Shown in pieces: positions 1-7,692 of a stretch of 64,000 nt of DNA. Below the pieces are notes generated by a model. That model did no database searches, was not told the origin of the DNA, and saw only the letters and a list, made by a program, of their open reading frames with translations. The stretch comes from Glutamicibacter soli. GTDB lineage: Bacteria; Actinomycetota; Actinomycetes; Actinomycetales; Micrococcaceae. The position numbers were made by a program, and so were the translations under genes. How positions within the stretch are numbered: position 1 is the stretch's first letter; each line of letters opens with the position of its first letter. The DNA lies in contig NZ_POAF01000004.1 in assembly GCF_003309065.1 (NCBI RefSeq), positions 248,001 to 312,000 on the forward strand, written 5' to 3'.

Positions 1-1
1 C

Positions 2-1261
2 ATGCTCGATCTAGACCTTGCCATCAACCGGACACAATATCTGAGGTGCGTCTACGAACTGACGCCAGAAAACACACGCGCTTCAGAAGTTGCCCATGCA
101 TGGTTTGAAAACACGGACTTCGAAGATGCGATAACTCTGCAAGATGTTGACCGATGCCGTGAGTCTGATCTTGTGGATATGGATACCTTCTTGCCTCGTT
201 GGATCAACGAGCTGCAAGCGCGAATGCAGGAACGCCCTAATAGTCGCGTTCGCAAGCTGTTAGTTGAAGCAACCTTGTTCAGCGGCGGACTGGACTCATT
301 GGCCGAACTTGCCCGGAATGCAAGAGTTGCACAGGCAGAGCTATACCGAGATTGGGTCGTGTTGGTGCAGTCATTGGGGAAGGACGAAGTGGCCGTTGCA
401 ACCGCGCGTGAAGCATTGGACATCCTCGCCGAACCCGGAAGGACCAGGGCCGAAATCGCCGATATTCTGGCGACCTTGAGCAGTTGCGACCAAAGCCAAC
501 GGCTGATGGCCAGGCGAGAGGCCTTCAGATCGGATCCGAATCTATGCCGCTTAGTAATTCTCCATACGGAAGAAGCAAAGCGTACGAATCCGGCGCAAAG
601 CATGCGCAATGAGATCGACTTCTTCCGTTCAGAAAGGCGTGCGACTGAAATTTCGCCTGCAACGTACTTAGCATTGCTGATCCTCGCGGGTCAGGTGGAA
701 GAAGCTATAAATGTTGTCGAGGCAATTCCGGGTGCTGGACGAAATATTGAAGCTGGACAGAAAATTCTCCTGCCATTCTTGTTGCTTTCCGTACTGGAGA
801 AACCGAGTGTACTTCCCACTACAGGCAGCTGGCTGGCACAGTTGTGGACTGGAATTGACCAAATTGATTCTTTTCTTTGGAACCTTCAAAGCACTGATTT
901 TTTCGATTCTTCGAGTGAGGTAGCAAAATTAGATCGTAATAACGATATGTCGCTTGCCGCGATTCTTATGGAGAGAATTAAAGTTGAACAGCTCTCCGAA
1001 GAGCAGCGTGCGGCGCGAATTCGAGCAGCCGAGTCATTGATTGAACGGAGCGTAGTACAGGTTGTCGGCGGCCGGAATCGCCCACTCTATGCGTCGGCCG
1101 CAAATCTGATCACTAGCCGTTTGGAAGTCGGCTATTTGACTTCGGACCAGAGCGGAGCTGAACACTTCGCAACGATGCTCGTTTCCAGGTTTCCACGACA
1201 CCGGGCGTTTCAACAGGAGATGAAACGTTCCCGCCAGAATTCGAAGATCCTCCAACGCTAA
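2..1261 (+). CDS. Hypothetical protein, 5'-partial
   Basis: The frame is already open at the window edge, so the ATG at position 2 is probably internal and the true start lies outside. 419 residues are visible. The protein looks soluble, without signal peptide or membrane segment, and reads as a succession of amphipathic helices (for example around residues 85-170 and 225-290), which suggests a helical-repeat (TPR-like) fold. I recognise no catalytic motif or family. Its G+C is visibly lower than that of the steroid genes that follow, so it is probably not part of that system. It ends tail to tail with the ankyrin lipoprotein gene, 18 bases away. Confidence 0.6.
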   Translation: MLDLDLAINRTQYLRCVYELTPENTRASEVAHAWFENTDFEDAITLQDVDRCRESDLVDMDTFLPRWINELQARMQERPNSRVRKLLVEATLFSGGLDSLAELARNARVAQAELYRDWVVLVQSLGKDEVAVATAREALDILAEPGRTRAEIADILATLSSCDQSQRLMARREAFRSDPNLCRLVILHTEEAKRTNPAQSMRNEIDFFRSERRATEISPATYLALLILAGQVEEAINVVEAIPGAGRNIEAGQKILLPFLLLSVLEKPSVLPTTGSWLAQLWTGIDQIDSFLWNLQSTDFFDSSSEVAKLDRNNDMSLAAILMERIKVEQLSEEQRAARIRAAESLIERSVVQVVGGRNRPLYASAANLITSRLEVGYLTSDQSGAEHFATMLVSRFPRHRAFQQEMKRSRQNSKILQR

Positions 1262-1279
1262 CGGAAGCCAAGCGCCGGA

Positions 1280-2014
1280 CTACGGCAGGTATTCGTCGAG
1301 GGCTTTCACCATGTCCTCATACCCCCGCTGTTTTGCCAAATCACGTGGCGAAACCCCGTTGTCATCCGGGATGCCGGGATCCGCACCGCCAGCCAGCAGC
1401 AAACGCACCGCCTCGACCTGTCGCGGGCCGCCGTCGCCGAGCACGATGGCCTCGTGCAGGGCGGTCCAGCCCAGGTTGTTGATGTGGTCCACGGGAACAC
1501 CGGCTTCCAGCAGGATCTTGATGGTTTCTGTATGGCCGTGTTCCGCGGCGGGAATCAGCGCGGTGCCGCCGTAGCGGTTGGTGCAGGCGACGTCGGCCCC
1601 GTGCGCGATGGCGAGCTCGAGGATCTCGTCCAGGCCCTCGGCTCCCGCATAGAGGAAGGCCGAATCCTGAATGGGATCCTTGGCGTTCACGTCCGCGCCG
1701 GCTTTGACTAGTACCGCAGCCATCGAGGTATCCTCGTTTTTCACCGCGCGCACGAGCAACGGCGTCTGGTCCGCGAAGCGTGCGTTGGCATCCGCTCCGG
1801 AAGCGATGGCCGCCTGCGCCGCCGCCAGGTTTCCGGAATCCACCGCTGTCTGAAGTGCGGCCGTCTGGTCGTGGGCACCCGCGGACCCCTGCCCGCTGTC
1901 GGCAGGCGGAGGGGTCGCGGCGGGGGTACAAGAACCGAGCAATAGCACCGCACCCAGCGCCAGCGAGGGCAGCAAGGCGTGCCACGCGGAGCGGCGGAGC
2001 CTGATTTCGGTCAT
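1280..2014 (-). CDS. Ankyrin-repeat lipoprotein
   Basis: 244 residues from the ATG at 2014; an upstream in-frame extension to 2128 is possible but would bury the signal peptide. Residues 5-28 are a basic-then-hydrophobic export signal ending in the lipobox L-G-S-C (Cys29), so the mature protein should be anchored outside the membrane by a lipid. Residues about 45-75 are a Pro/Gly/Ala linker. From about residue 55 there are at least four ankyrin repeats with the usual T-P-L/T-A-L-x-x-A and G-A-D-V-N-A motifs. Ankyrin repeats bind proteins; the partner is unknown. There is no evident functional link to the steroid genes. Confidence 0.85.
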   Translation of the reverse strand: MTEIRLRRSAWHALLPSLALGAVLLLGSCTPAATPPPADSGQGSAGAHDQTAALQTAVDSGNLAAAQAAIASGADANARFADQTPLLVRAVKNEDTSMAAVLVKAGADVNAKDPIQDSAFLYAGAEGLDEILELAIAHGADVACTNRYGGTALIPAAEHGHTETIKILLEAGVPVDHINNLGWTALHEAIVLGDGGPRQVEAVRLLLAGGADPGIPDDNGVSPRDLAKQRGYEDMVKALDEYLP

Positions 2015-2073
2015 GCTTCCAGCTTGCCAGCAGTCAGCGGTGCGCCGCATCAGCCCTACGTGTCTTTCTGGAC

Positions 2074-2126
2074 AAAAAGACGCTCCCCGAGGCCTGGCTG
2101 TTTCCAGCCCGGCTCCGGGGAGCGTC
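2074..2126 (-). terminator. Rho-independent terminator of hsaA-hsaC operon
   Basis: Stem of about 10 bp (2079-2088 with 2117-2126) followed on the minus strand by a run of five T. It lies 15 bases beyond the hsaC stop and fits as terminator of the leftward hsaA-orf-hsaC operon. Confidence 0.8.
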
Positions 2127-2140
2127 ATGCGCGTCTGCGA

Positions 2141-3070
2141 TTAGTTCGCCGCGGCGACTGCTGCCGGCGGCTCGAAGGCTGCCAGCGGTTCGGCGCCCTC
2201 ATGCGAGTGGCCCCAGTAGCTCTCGGCGGTGATTTCCTCGGAGGTGTAGTAGGACTCGTCGACGAGCATGCCGTCGGTGCCGTACTCGATGTCCCAGCCG
2301 CCCGGTGCGCGGACGTAGAAGGAAACCATGTGGTCGTTGGTGTGGCGGCCCAGCGATGCGGTGATGTTGAAGTCCATCTGGCGCACCTTGTCGTAGGCGC
2401 GGCCCACGGTGTCCAGGTCCTCGACCTCCACCATCAGGTGCACCAGGCCCGGAGCCTCGCCGTGCGGGGCCGGTCCCATGGCCAGCGAGTGGTGGCGCTG
2501 GTTGCAGCCGTAGAAGCGGAAGCGGGTTGCAGGGCGCTGCGGGCCCAGGCGGACGGCGCCGCGCGGCAGGAAGCCGAGCACCTCGGTGTAGAAGGAGGTG
2601 GTTTCCTCCATCTTGGTGGTCGGCAGCACGACGTGGCCCATGCCCTGCGCGCCGGTGATGAACTTCTGCGCGTAGCCGGTGATCAGCGGGGTGTGGTCCA
2701 TGCGCGGGCCGAAGAAGATCTCCACCGGGTGGCCGGCTGGATCGGTGAACGTGATGACCTGCTCCAGGCCGCGCTCGTCGTTTTCCTCTTCGGTCAGCCA
2801 GGTCACCGCGATGCCTGCGGCCTCGACGTCCTTGGCCACGGCGGCCAGGGCGAACTGGTCGCGGACTTCCCAGCCCACTGCGACAACCTGGTCTACGTCG
2901 CCCGGGAGCACGATCAGGCGGGCTTCGCGCTCGTCCATGCGCAGGTACAGGCCGTCAGGGTTCGGGCCGACGGTTTCTGCGAAGCCCAGGGCTTCGACGG
3001 TCAGTTCGCGCCAGCGGGCAATGTGCTGGGTCTGAACTTTCAGGTATCCAAGTCCACGGATGTGAGTCAT
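2141..3070 (-). CDS. hsaC: 3,4-DHSA extradiol dioxygenase HsaC
   Basis: 309 residues, the usual length for two-domain type I extradiol dioxygenases. HsaC cleaves the catecholic ring A of 3,4-DHSA (the 9,10-secosteroid) to 4,9-DSHA using Fe(II) and O2 in the cytoplasm. The C-terminal vicinal-oxygen-chelate domain keeps the iron ligands: His146 (GMGHVVLP), His211 (GLVHLMVEVED) and Glu262 (GWDIEYGTDG). His193/His194 and Tyr252 fit the second-sphere residues of BphC-like enzymes. The start at 3070 has AAGGA seven bases upstream. It is last in the hsaA-orf-hsaC operon and 65 bases from the small gene. BphC-type enzymes for biphenyl are similar, but the neighbours favour HsaC. Confidence 0.93.
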   Translation of the reverse strand: MTHIRGLGYLKVQTQHIARWRELTVEALGFAETVGPNPDGLYLRMDEREARLIVLPGDVDQVVAVGWEVRDQFALAAVAKDVEAAGIAVTWLTEEENDERGLEQVITFTDPAGHPVEIFFGPRMDHTPLITGYAQKFITGAQGMGHVVLPTTKMEETTSFYTEVLGFLPRGAVRLGPQRPATRFRFYGCNQRHHSLAMGPAPHGEAPGLVHLMVEVEDLDTVGRAYDKVRQMDFNITASLGRHTNDHMVSFYVRAPGGWDIEYGTDGMLVDESYYTSEEITAESYWGHSHEGAEPLAAFEPPAAVAAAN

Positions 3071-3135
3071 TGTCTGTTCCTTGTTTGTATCTAGTGAGTT
3101 CCCGGGCGTCGCCCGGTGCTCTTGGTGATCTGGTC

Positions 3136-3366
3136 CTAGACTGCCGCGGGCAACCTTAAGTTCATTGGCGGGTCGGCAATCGGGCGAATGGTGAATCCCA
3201 TGCTCTTATCAATCAGAATGCGCTGCTGGAAGCGTTCCGCTTCCAACCAAAGCGCTTCGTCCGAGTCAAGAACATCCTTGACGAAACCTGTACGGACCAA
3301 CTGTCCATCTTTGCGCAGTTCCACGTGTTTGCCCGAGAACTGGCTCCAGCTGGCTTTGCGTGCCAT
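3136..3366 (-). CDS. Small conserved-context protein between hsaA and hsaC
   Basis: 76 residues with AGGAG seven bases before the ATG at 3366, so it is very likely translated. It lies 30 bases after hsaA and 65 before hsaC on the same strand. The protein is hydrophilic: a basic N-terminus (M-A-R-K-A-S-W), a central acidic-aromatic stretch (D-S-D-E-A-L-W-L-E-A-E) and no Cys, signal peptide or membrane span. It is much too short to be HsaB, the approximately 190-residue flavin reductase that supplies HsaA, and shows no flavin-reductase motif. Function unknown; position suggests a role with the HsaA/HsaC steps. Confidence 0.8.
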   Translation of the reverse strand: MARKASWSQFSGKHVELRKDGQLVRTGFVKDVLDSDEALWLEAERFQQRILIDKSMGFTIRPIADPPMNLRLPAAV

Positions 3367-3396
3367 TGCGTCTCCTTTCGCTTGCGGGCTGTATGG

Positions 3397-4581
3397 CTAG
3401 ACTGCCCAGACCAGGTTGGCCGCCGGTTCCACACCGATCTCTGTAAGGATTGCTCCGTGGTAGCTGGGGCCTGGGACGTGAATCGCGTGGGCCAGGCCCA
3501 TATGGGCGTCGCGCCAGAAGCGCTGCACCGGGTTGTTCAGGCGCAGGCCGTTGCCACCCGAGCGGGAGAGGATCATGTCAATCGCATTGGTGGCGCGCCA
3601 TGCAGCCTGGATCTGGGTGCGGCGGGCGACGGCACGCTGCTCCAAGCTGATCTCGCCGCCGGCTGCCACGGTGTCGTACAGGCGGTTGATGCTGGCCAGC
3701 AGGGTGTCTCGGGAAGCGCTGATCTCGCCGGCCGCCTCGCTGACCGCGTACATGGTGTACGGATCCTCGACGGACTTGAAGCCGTTGATCTGCACACGCT
3801 CGCGCTGGTAGTCCATGTGGGCCTGCAGCGCGCCCTCGGCGATGCCGATGACGGCGGAGGTCAGACCTACCGGGAAGATGCTGTAGAACGGCAGGCGGTG
3901 GATCGGCTCGGTCTTGCCCGCTTTGCGGGCCACTTCGCCCGCGAACAGCTCGGCTTGGTCGAGGGCGCGGTACTCGGGAACGAAGACGTCATCGATGACG
4001 ACGTCCTTGCTGCCGGTGCCCTTCAGGCCCACGACATTCCAGGAGTCATCGATAATGGTGTAGTCCTTGCGCGGAACCACCACGTGCAGGAAGCGGGGCG
4101 GCTGGACCGGCTTGCCCTCGGAGTCGCCCAGGAAGGCCCCCAGGATGACCCAGTCCGAGTGGTCGGTGCCGGTGGAGAACTGCCAGTGGCCGGAGAAGCG
4201 GTAGCCGCCCTCGACTGGGGTCGCGGTGCCCATCGGTGCATATGGCGAGGAGACCCAGACTTCGTCGCTTTCGCCCCAGATTTCTTCCTGCAGCTTCGGG
4301 GACATGAGTTCCAGTTCCCACGGGTGCACGCCGACCACGCCGGCAACCCAGCCGGCGGAGCCGTCCAGGCTTGCGAGCTTCATGACGGTTTCGGCGAATT
4401 CCACAGGGTGGGCGCGGGTTCCCCCGTACTCCACCGGAGCCAGCAGCTTCATGACGCCGGACTCGCGCATGATCTGCACGGTCTCGTCGCTGAGCTTGCC
4501 CAGTTCTTCGTTGACGGAGGCCAATGCGCGCAGCTCATCGGCACGGGTGGTGAGGACGTCGCTCACGGTGGTAATCGTCAT
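3397..4581 (-). CDS. hsaA: 3-HSA hydroxylase oxygenase component HsaA
   Basis: 394 residues, the same length I recall for mycobacterial HsaA. It is a group D flavin-dependent monooxygenase with acyl-CoA-dehydrogenase fold that hydroxylates 3-HSA to the catechol 3,4-DHSA with reduced flavin from a separate reductase. Visible signatures are the helical N-terminus, L-D-G-S-A-G-W-V-A-G, the central beta domain (G-Y-R-F-S-G-H-W-Q-F-S-T-G) and the C-terminal H-A-I-H-V-P-G-P-S-Y-H-G with His368. AGGAAG precedes the ATG at 4581. First gene of the leftward operon. The partner reductase HsaB is not in the window, which is unusual. Confidence 0.93.
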   Translation of the reverse strand: MTITTVSDVLTTRADELRALASVNEELGKLSDETVQIMRESGVMKLLAPVEYGGTRAHPVEFAETVMKLASLDGSAGWVAGVVGVHPWELELMSPKLQEEIWGESDEVWVSSPYAPMGTATPVEGGYRFSGHWQFSTGTDHSDWVILGAFLGDSEGKPVQPPRFLHVVVPRKDYTIIDDSWNVVGLKGTGSKDVVIDDVFVPEYRALDQAELFAGEVARKAGKTEPIHRLPFYSIFPVGLTSAVIGIAEGALQAHMDYQRERVQINGFKSVEDPYTMYAVSEAAGEISASRDTLLASINRLYDTVAAGGEISLEQRAVARRTQIQAAWRATNAIDMILSRSGGNGLRLNNPVQRFWRDAHMGLAHAIHVPGPSYHGAILTEIGVEPAANLVWAV

Positions 4582-4719
4582 GGAATTCTCGCTTCCTAAT
4601 CAAGCTCGTCAAACTTTGCTGCTGGCTAAAATCTAGGCAAAGAATCGGCTTAACGTGACCTATGTCTCAGCCATCGGGATTGTCGATTTCGACTCGATTT
4701 CCCGGGCTGGAATGCGGCA

Positions 4720-4734
4720 TCCCGGTCATCGGGA
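4720..4734. promoter_or_regulatory. TCCCG-N5-CGGGA inverted repeat, hsaA/hsaD promoter region
   Basis: TCCCG-GTCAT-CGGGA, extended by A and T to a 17-base inverted repeat. It sits in the divergent region between hsaA (ATG 4581) and hsaD (ATG 4815). Identical half-sites with the same 5-base spacer occur at 8847, 13275, 17988 and 28957. Likely operator of an unidentified regulator. Confidence 0.7.
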
Positions 4735-4814
4735 TCCGCCCTGTTTTGGCTCGCTCCACCGCAATAAGGTTCACCAAAGACCAATTTGTATCCGCAGATC
4801 GAGGAGCCAATCAG

Positions 4815-5717
4815 ATGACTACGGAACTTCGCAATGCGCCGGGCGGATCGCCTGCAGCCGGCGCCGACGCAATCCTGCGTGAACTGCCCACCGAGCAGGG
4901 AACGCTGCGCTACTGGGAAGCCGGCCAGGGCCGCCCCCTGGTGTTCCTGCATGGATCGGGACCGGGCGTCAGCGGATGGCAGAACTTCGGCGACGTGCTG
5001 CCGGCCTTCGCCGAGCACTTCCACTGCTACGTGATTGAATTCCCGGGCTTCGGCGTCAGTGACCCCACCGACAAGCACCCCATGCCGGCGGCCAGCCAGG
5101 CGGTCATCGACCTGCTGGACGGGCTGGGCCTGGACAAGGTCGACATCATCGGCAACTCCATGGGCGGCATGGTCGGCACCCTGTTCTCCATGAGCCACCC
5201 CGAGCGCGTGCGCCGCCTGGTGACCGTGGGCGGCCTGGGCCTGAATGCCTTCGCGCCGTTCCCCGCCGAGGGAATCAACCTGCTGATCGCCTTCACCGAG
5301 GACCCGACCCGCGAGCGGCTGATCCAGTGGCTGCGCTCCATGGTGTTCGACGAGGAAACCGTCACCGAGGAACTGATCGAGAAGCGCTGGGCCCTGGCCA
5401 CCGAGCCGAAGACCCTGGAAAGCGCGCGCCGCATGTACAGCTCCGCCGCCATGAAGGCGCAGATCGCCGCCCAGGCCGAATCCGATGATCCGCCGGCATG
5501 GTCCATGCTGCACAAGGTCAAGGCCAAGACCTTGATCCTGTGGGGCCGCGATGACCGCGTCACCCCGATGGACGCCTCGCTGATCCCGATGCGCACCATC
5601 CCGGACGTGGAACTGCACGTGTTCCCGAAGTGCGGGCACTGGGCCATGATCGAGCAGAAGGCCGCCTTCGAAAGCGTTGTCGTTGAATTCCTGAACCGTG
5701 AGGAGAGCACGTCATGA
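4815..5717 (+). CDS. hsaD: 4,9-DSHA C-C hydrolase HsaD
   Basis: 300 residues from the ATG at 4815, which has GAGGAG eight bases upstream; an in-frame start at 4662 has no good ribosome site and would run through the promoter. Meta-cleavage-product hydrolase of the alpha/beta fold: it splits 4,9-DSHA into DOHNAA (HIP precursor) and 2-hydroxyhexadienoate. The oxyanion loop is H-G-S-G-P-G (46-51), the nucleophile Ser115 in G-N-S-M-G-G, the acid Asp247 in G-R-D-D-R-V and His275 in C-G-H-W. The stop overlaps the kshB start by four bases (ATGA), indicating translational coupling. Confidence 0.94.
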   Translation: MTTELRNAPGGSPAAGADAILRELPTEQGTLRYWEAGQGRPLVFLHGSGPGVSGWQNFGDVLPAFAEHFHCYVIEFPGFGVSDPTDKHPMPAASQAVIDLLDGLGLDKVDIIGNSMGGMVGTLFSMSHPERVRRLVTVGGLGLNAFAPFPAEGINLLIAFTEDPTRERLIQWLRSMVFDEETVTEELIEKRWALATEPKTLESARRMYSSAAMKAQIAAQAESDDPPAWSMLHKVKAKTLILWGRDDRVTPMDASLIPMRTIPDVELHVFPKCGHWAMIEQKAAFESVVVEFLNREESTS

Positions 5718-6763
5718 CCAGCATCGTCAGCACCCCGCGGATCACCGCGCTGCAAACCCGCGTCGTCGAGGTCATCAAGGAAACCCACGACGCCCACACC
5801 CTGGTGCTGGAGCCTGCGGCCGAGCAGGCCGACAGCTTCCGCTACCGCCCGGGCCAGTTCCTGACCCTGCGCATCCCCAGCGACCGCGACCAGGACGCCG
5901 CGCGCTGCTATTCGCTGTGCAGCTCCCCGGAGCAGGACGAACGCCTGAAGGTCACCATCAAGCGCACTCGCGACGGGTACGCCTCGAACTGGATCTGTGA
6001 CAACGTGGAAGCCGGCCACGTGCTTGAGGTGCTCAAGCCTGCCGGAACCTTCGTCCCGTCCTCCCTGGACACCGACTTCCTGCTGTTCGCTGCAGGCAGC
6101 GGCGTGACCCCGGTGCTCTCCATCCTGAAGTCCGCGCTGATCGCCGGCACCGGGTCGATCACCCTGATCTACGCAAACCGCGACGAGCAGAACGTGATCT
6201 TCAAGGACGAGCTGGTCGCGCTGACCAAGGCCTACTCGGGCCGCCTGCACGTGATCCACTGGCTGGAGAGCGTCCAGGGCATCCCTGACCTCGCCTCGAT
6301 GACCGCGCTGGCCAAGCCCTACGCGCAGCGCGAAGCGTTCATCTGCGGCCCCGGCCCGTTCATGGACTGCATCGAGACAGTGCTGCAGAACCTGGGCGCC
6401 GCCCCGGAGCGCATCCACATCGAGCGCTTCAACTCGCTGGAGGCGAACCCGTTCGCCCCGGTGGACCCGCTGGTGGTGGACGCCGACGGTGAAACCGCGC
6501 AGGTCGAGGTGGAACTGGACGGCAAGACCAGCAACGTTGCCTGGCCTGCCGGCAACAAGCTGCTCGACGTCCTGCTGAACGCGGGAATCGATGCGCCGTT
6601 CTCCTGCCGCGAGGGCGCCTGCAGCGCTTGCACCTGCATCGTGCTGGAAGGCGAAGTGGAGATGGAGCGCAACGAGGTGCTCGAACCGCAGGACCTGGAA
6701 GAGGGCCTGATCCTGGCCTGCCAGGCCAAGGCGCTGAGCCCGAAGGTGAAGATCACCTACTAA
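5714..6763 (+). CDS. kshB: 3-ketosteroid 9alpha-hydroxylase reductase KshB
   Basis: 349 residues. Passes electrons from NAD(P)H through FAD and a plant-type 2Fe-2S cluster to the Rieske oxygenase KshA. Domains in order: FAD-binding beta barrel with R-C-Y-S-L-C-S (64-70), NAD domain with G-S-G-V-T-P (128-133) and C-G-P-G-P-F-M (211-217), then a C-terminal ferredoxin domain with Cys298, Cys303, Cys306 and Cys336. This order (ferredoxin last) is that of KshB and PaaE-like reductases. Translationally coupled to hsaD by ATGA and followed by a strong terminator. A role in supplying other Rieske oxygenases cannot be excluded. Confidence 0.92.
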   Translation: MTSIVSTPRITALQTRVVEVIKETHDAHTLVLEPAAEQADSFRYRPGQFLTLRIPSDRDQDAARCYSLCSSPEQDERLKVTIKRTRDGYASNWICDNVEAGHVLEVLKPAGTFVPSSLDTDFLLFAAGSGVTPVLSILKSALIAGTGSITLIYANRDEQNVIFKDELVALTKAYSGRLHVIHWLESVQGIPDLASMTALAKPYAQREAFICGPGPFMDCIETVLQNLGAAPERIHIERFNSLEANPFAPVDPLVVDADGETAQVEVELDGKTSNVAWPAGNKLLDVLLNAGIDAPFSCREGACSACTCIVLEGEVEMERNEVLEPQDLEEGLILACQAKALSPKVKITY

Positions 6764-6775
6764 GGCTAGAACCAC

Positions 6776-6815
6776 CAGCAGATGCCCCGCCAATGGCGGG
6801 GCATCTGCTGTTTTT
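6776..6815 (+). terminator. Strong rho-independent terminator after kshB
   Basis: Perfect 16-bp stem (6776-6791 with 6795-6810), 3-base loop, followed by TTTTT. Ends the hsaD-kshB transcript. Confidence 0.95.
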
Positions 6816-6888
6816 GGCTGAAATTCTTCTATCGGGATTCCCGCAACATTCCCCGCTGTTGTGCAGTGCATGCAAGGAGAGGGTTCCA

Positions 6889-7349
6889 ATGACCTCGATG
6901 CCCCACGTGCTGTATGCGCTCGAAAAGAAGATTCGTGATGATGCCGGGACCCTCGGGGATCGCATCGACACCGCAGGATTTGCCTGTGAGGAGCGGAAAG
7001 TTCGGGATGAGGGGCTTCGCGGCATAAAACTCGACGTTGCGCGGGCATCTGCAAAGAATGGCGTCGCTCGCGCCCAATTCTTGGATTCCACCCTCTCGGC
7101 CCGGGAAACAGCCGAGCTGCTTGGCCTGGTCTGGCCGCGGTTAGGCGCTGCAGCGCAGCCGGGGCTCTCCTACGTGATGGCGCCACTCCCGGTGGGAATC
7201 CATCCGCAGGCGACCGAAGGGTTCTTCACGTCGGAGAATACGGAACTGGTGGCAGGAGGGCAGCGCTCCACTCCGGCGCAGTGGCTCACCAGGGGAGGGA
7301 ACCGTGACCCGTCGCCAGGCAGAAGGCGGCACTGGGGCTGTTGGTGTGA
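6889..7349 (+). pseudogene. Frameshifted MbcA/ParS/Xre-like HTH protein
   Basis: AAGGAGAG lies about ten bases before the ATG at 6889. The frame gives a helical N-terminus, then S-A-R-E-T-A-E-L-L-G-L, typical of DNA-binding helices, and a C-terminal part G-I-H-P-Q-A-T-E-G-F-F-T plus T-P-A-Q-W-L-T-R-G-G, characteristic of the MbcA/ParS/Xre antitoxin-like family. After R-D-P (about 7310) the frame runs on without a stop into the antisense of the next gene, whereas one base over it gives V-A-R-Q-K-A-A-L-G-L-L-V and TGA at 7347, the expected kind of family ending. A one-base deletion near 7309-7312, or a sequencing error, explains this. No partner toxin gene was seen. Confidence 0.55.
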
Positions 7350-7419
7350 CTTCGGGTTACAGCGAGCCCGCAGGGGCAGGCCGGGGCAATCCCCGGGCAA
7401 CCGCAGCAGCTGGGCCCGG

Positions 7420-7692
7420 TCAGGAAGCCGCGGCCCGATCTGCGAGCTTGAGGTTGCCCTGCACCGTCTCATCGCGCACCGCCGCGCGCAGGGTCTCGCA
7501 GCCCACGAACTGGTCGCGCGGCAGGTTGCCCGTAGCGCGGGCGGGGCGCTCGCGGCACAGGTCCAGCGCCTCGTCGGTCCACTGGACGCTGGTCTGCTCC
7601 CACGCGCTCTTACGCACCTGCACCTTGGCCAGGCATTCGATGCAGCGCACCTGCTGCATTGCGGTGTCTAGTTCTTGCTCGCGGTTCGACAT
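7420..7692 (-). CDS. Small Cys protein partnered with KshA-like protein
   Basis: 90 residues. The ATG at 7692 overlaps the stop of the upstream KshA-like gene by one base (TAATG), so the two are translationally coupled. It has C-I-E-C (Cys17, Cys20), S-V-Q-W (35-38), Cys46 and Cys65, ending in a helical tail. It is a paralogue of the 92-residue protein after the real kshA (21682-21960): both share C-x2-C, (T)-S-V-Q-W, a Cys eight residues beyond that W, and a C-x-x-L...A-V-x-(D/E) helix. The Cys pattern suggests metal or iron-sulphur binding. Not a known ferredoxin family that I recognise; a KshA-accessory role is inference. Confidence 0.8.
   Translation of the reverse strand: MSNREQELDTAMQQVRCIECLAKVQVRKSAWEQTSVQWTDEALDLCRERPARATGNLPRDQFVGCETLRAAVRDETVQGNLKLADRAAAS

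Noticed and set aside
3325-4599. Long plus-strand open frame opposite hsaA (424 residues)
   Set aside because: Shadow of a G+C-rich gene; no ribosome site and His/Gly/Val-rich composition typical of antisense frames. Same for 1979-3094, 8864-10567, 11312-13180, 14724-16352, 20374-21786, 42243-43523 and 53950-56070.
4662-4814. Upstream start for hsaD
   Set aside because: No ribosome site, covers the operator and adds residues absent from HsaD proteins; GAGGAG precedes the ATG at 4815.
6828-6860. CGGGATTCCCG near the MbcA-like gene as another operator copy
   Set aside because: Half-sites are in the opposite order (GGGA then TCCC) with no spacer, not the TCCC-N7-GGGA geometry.
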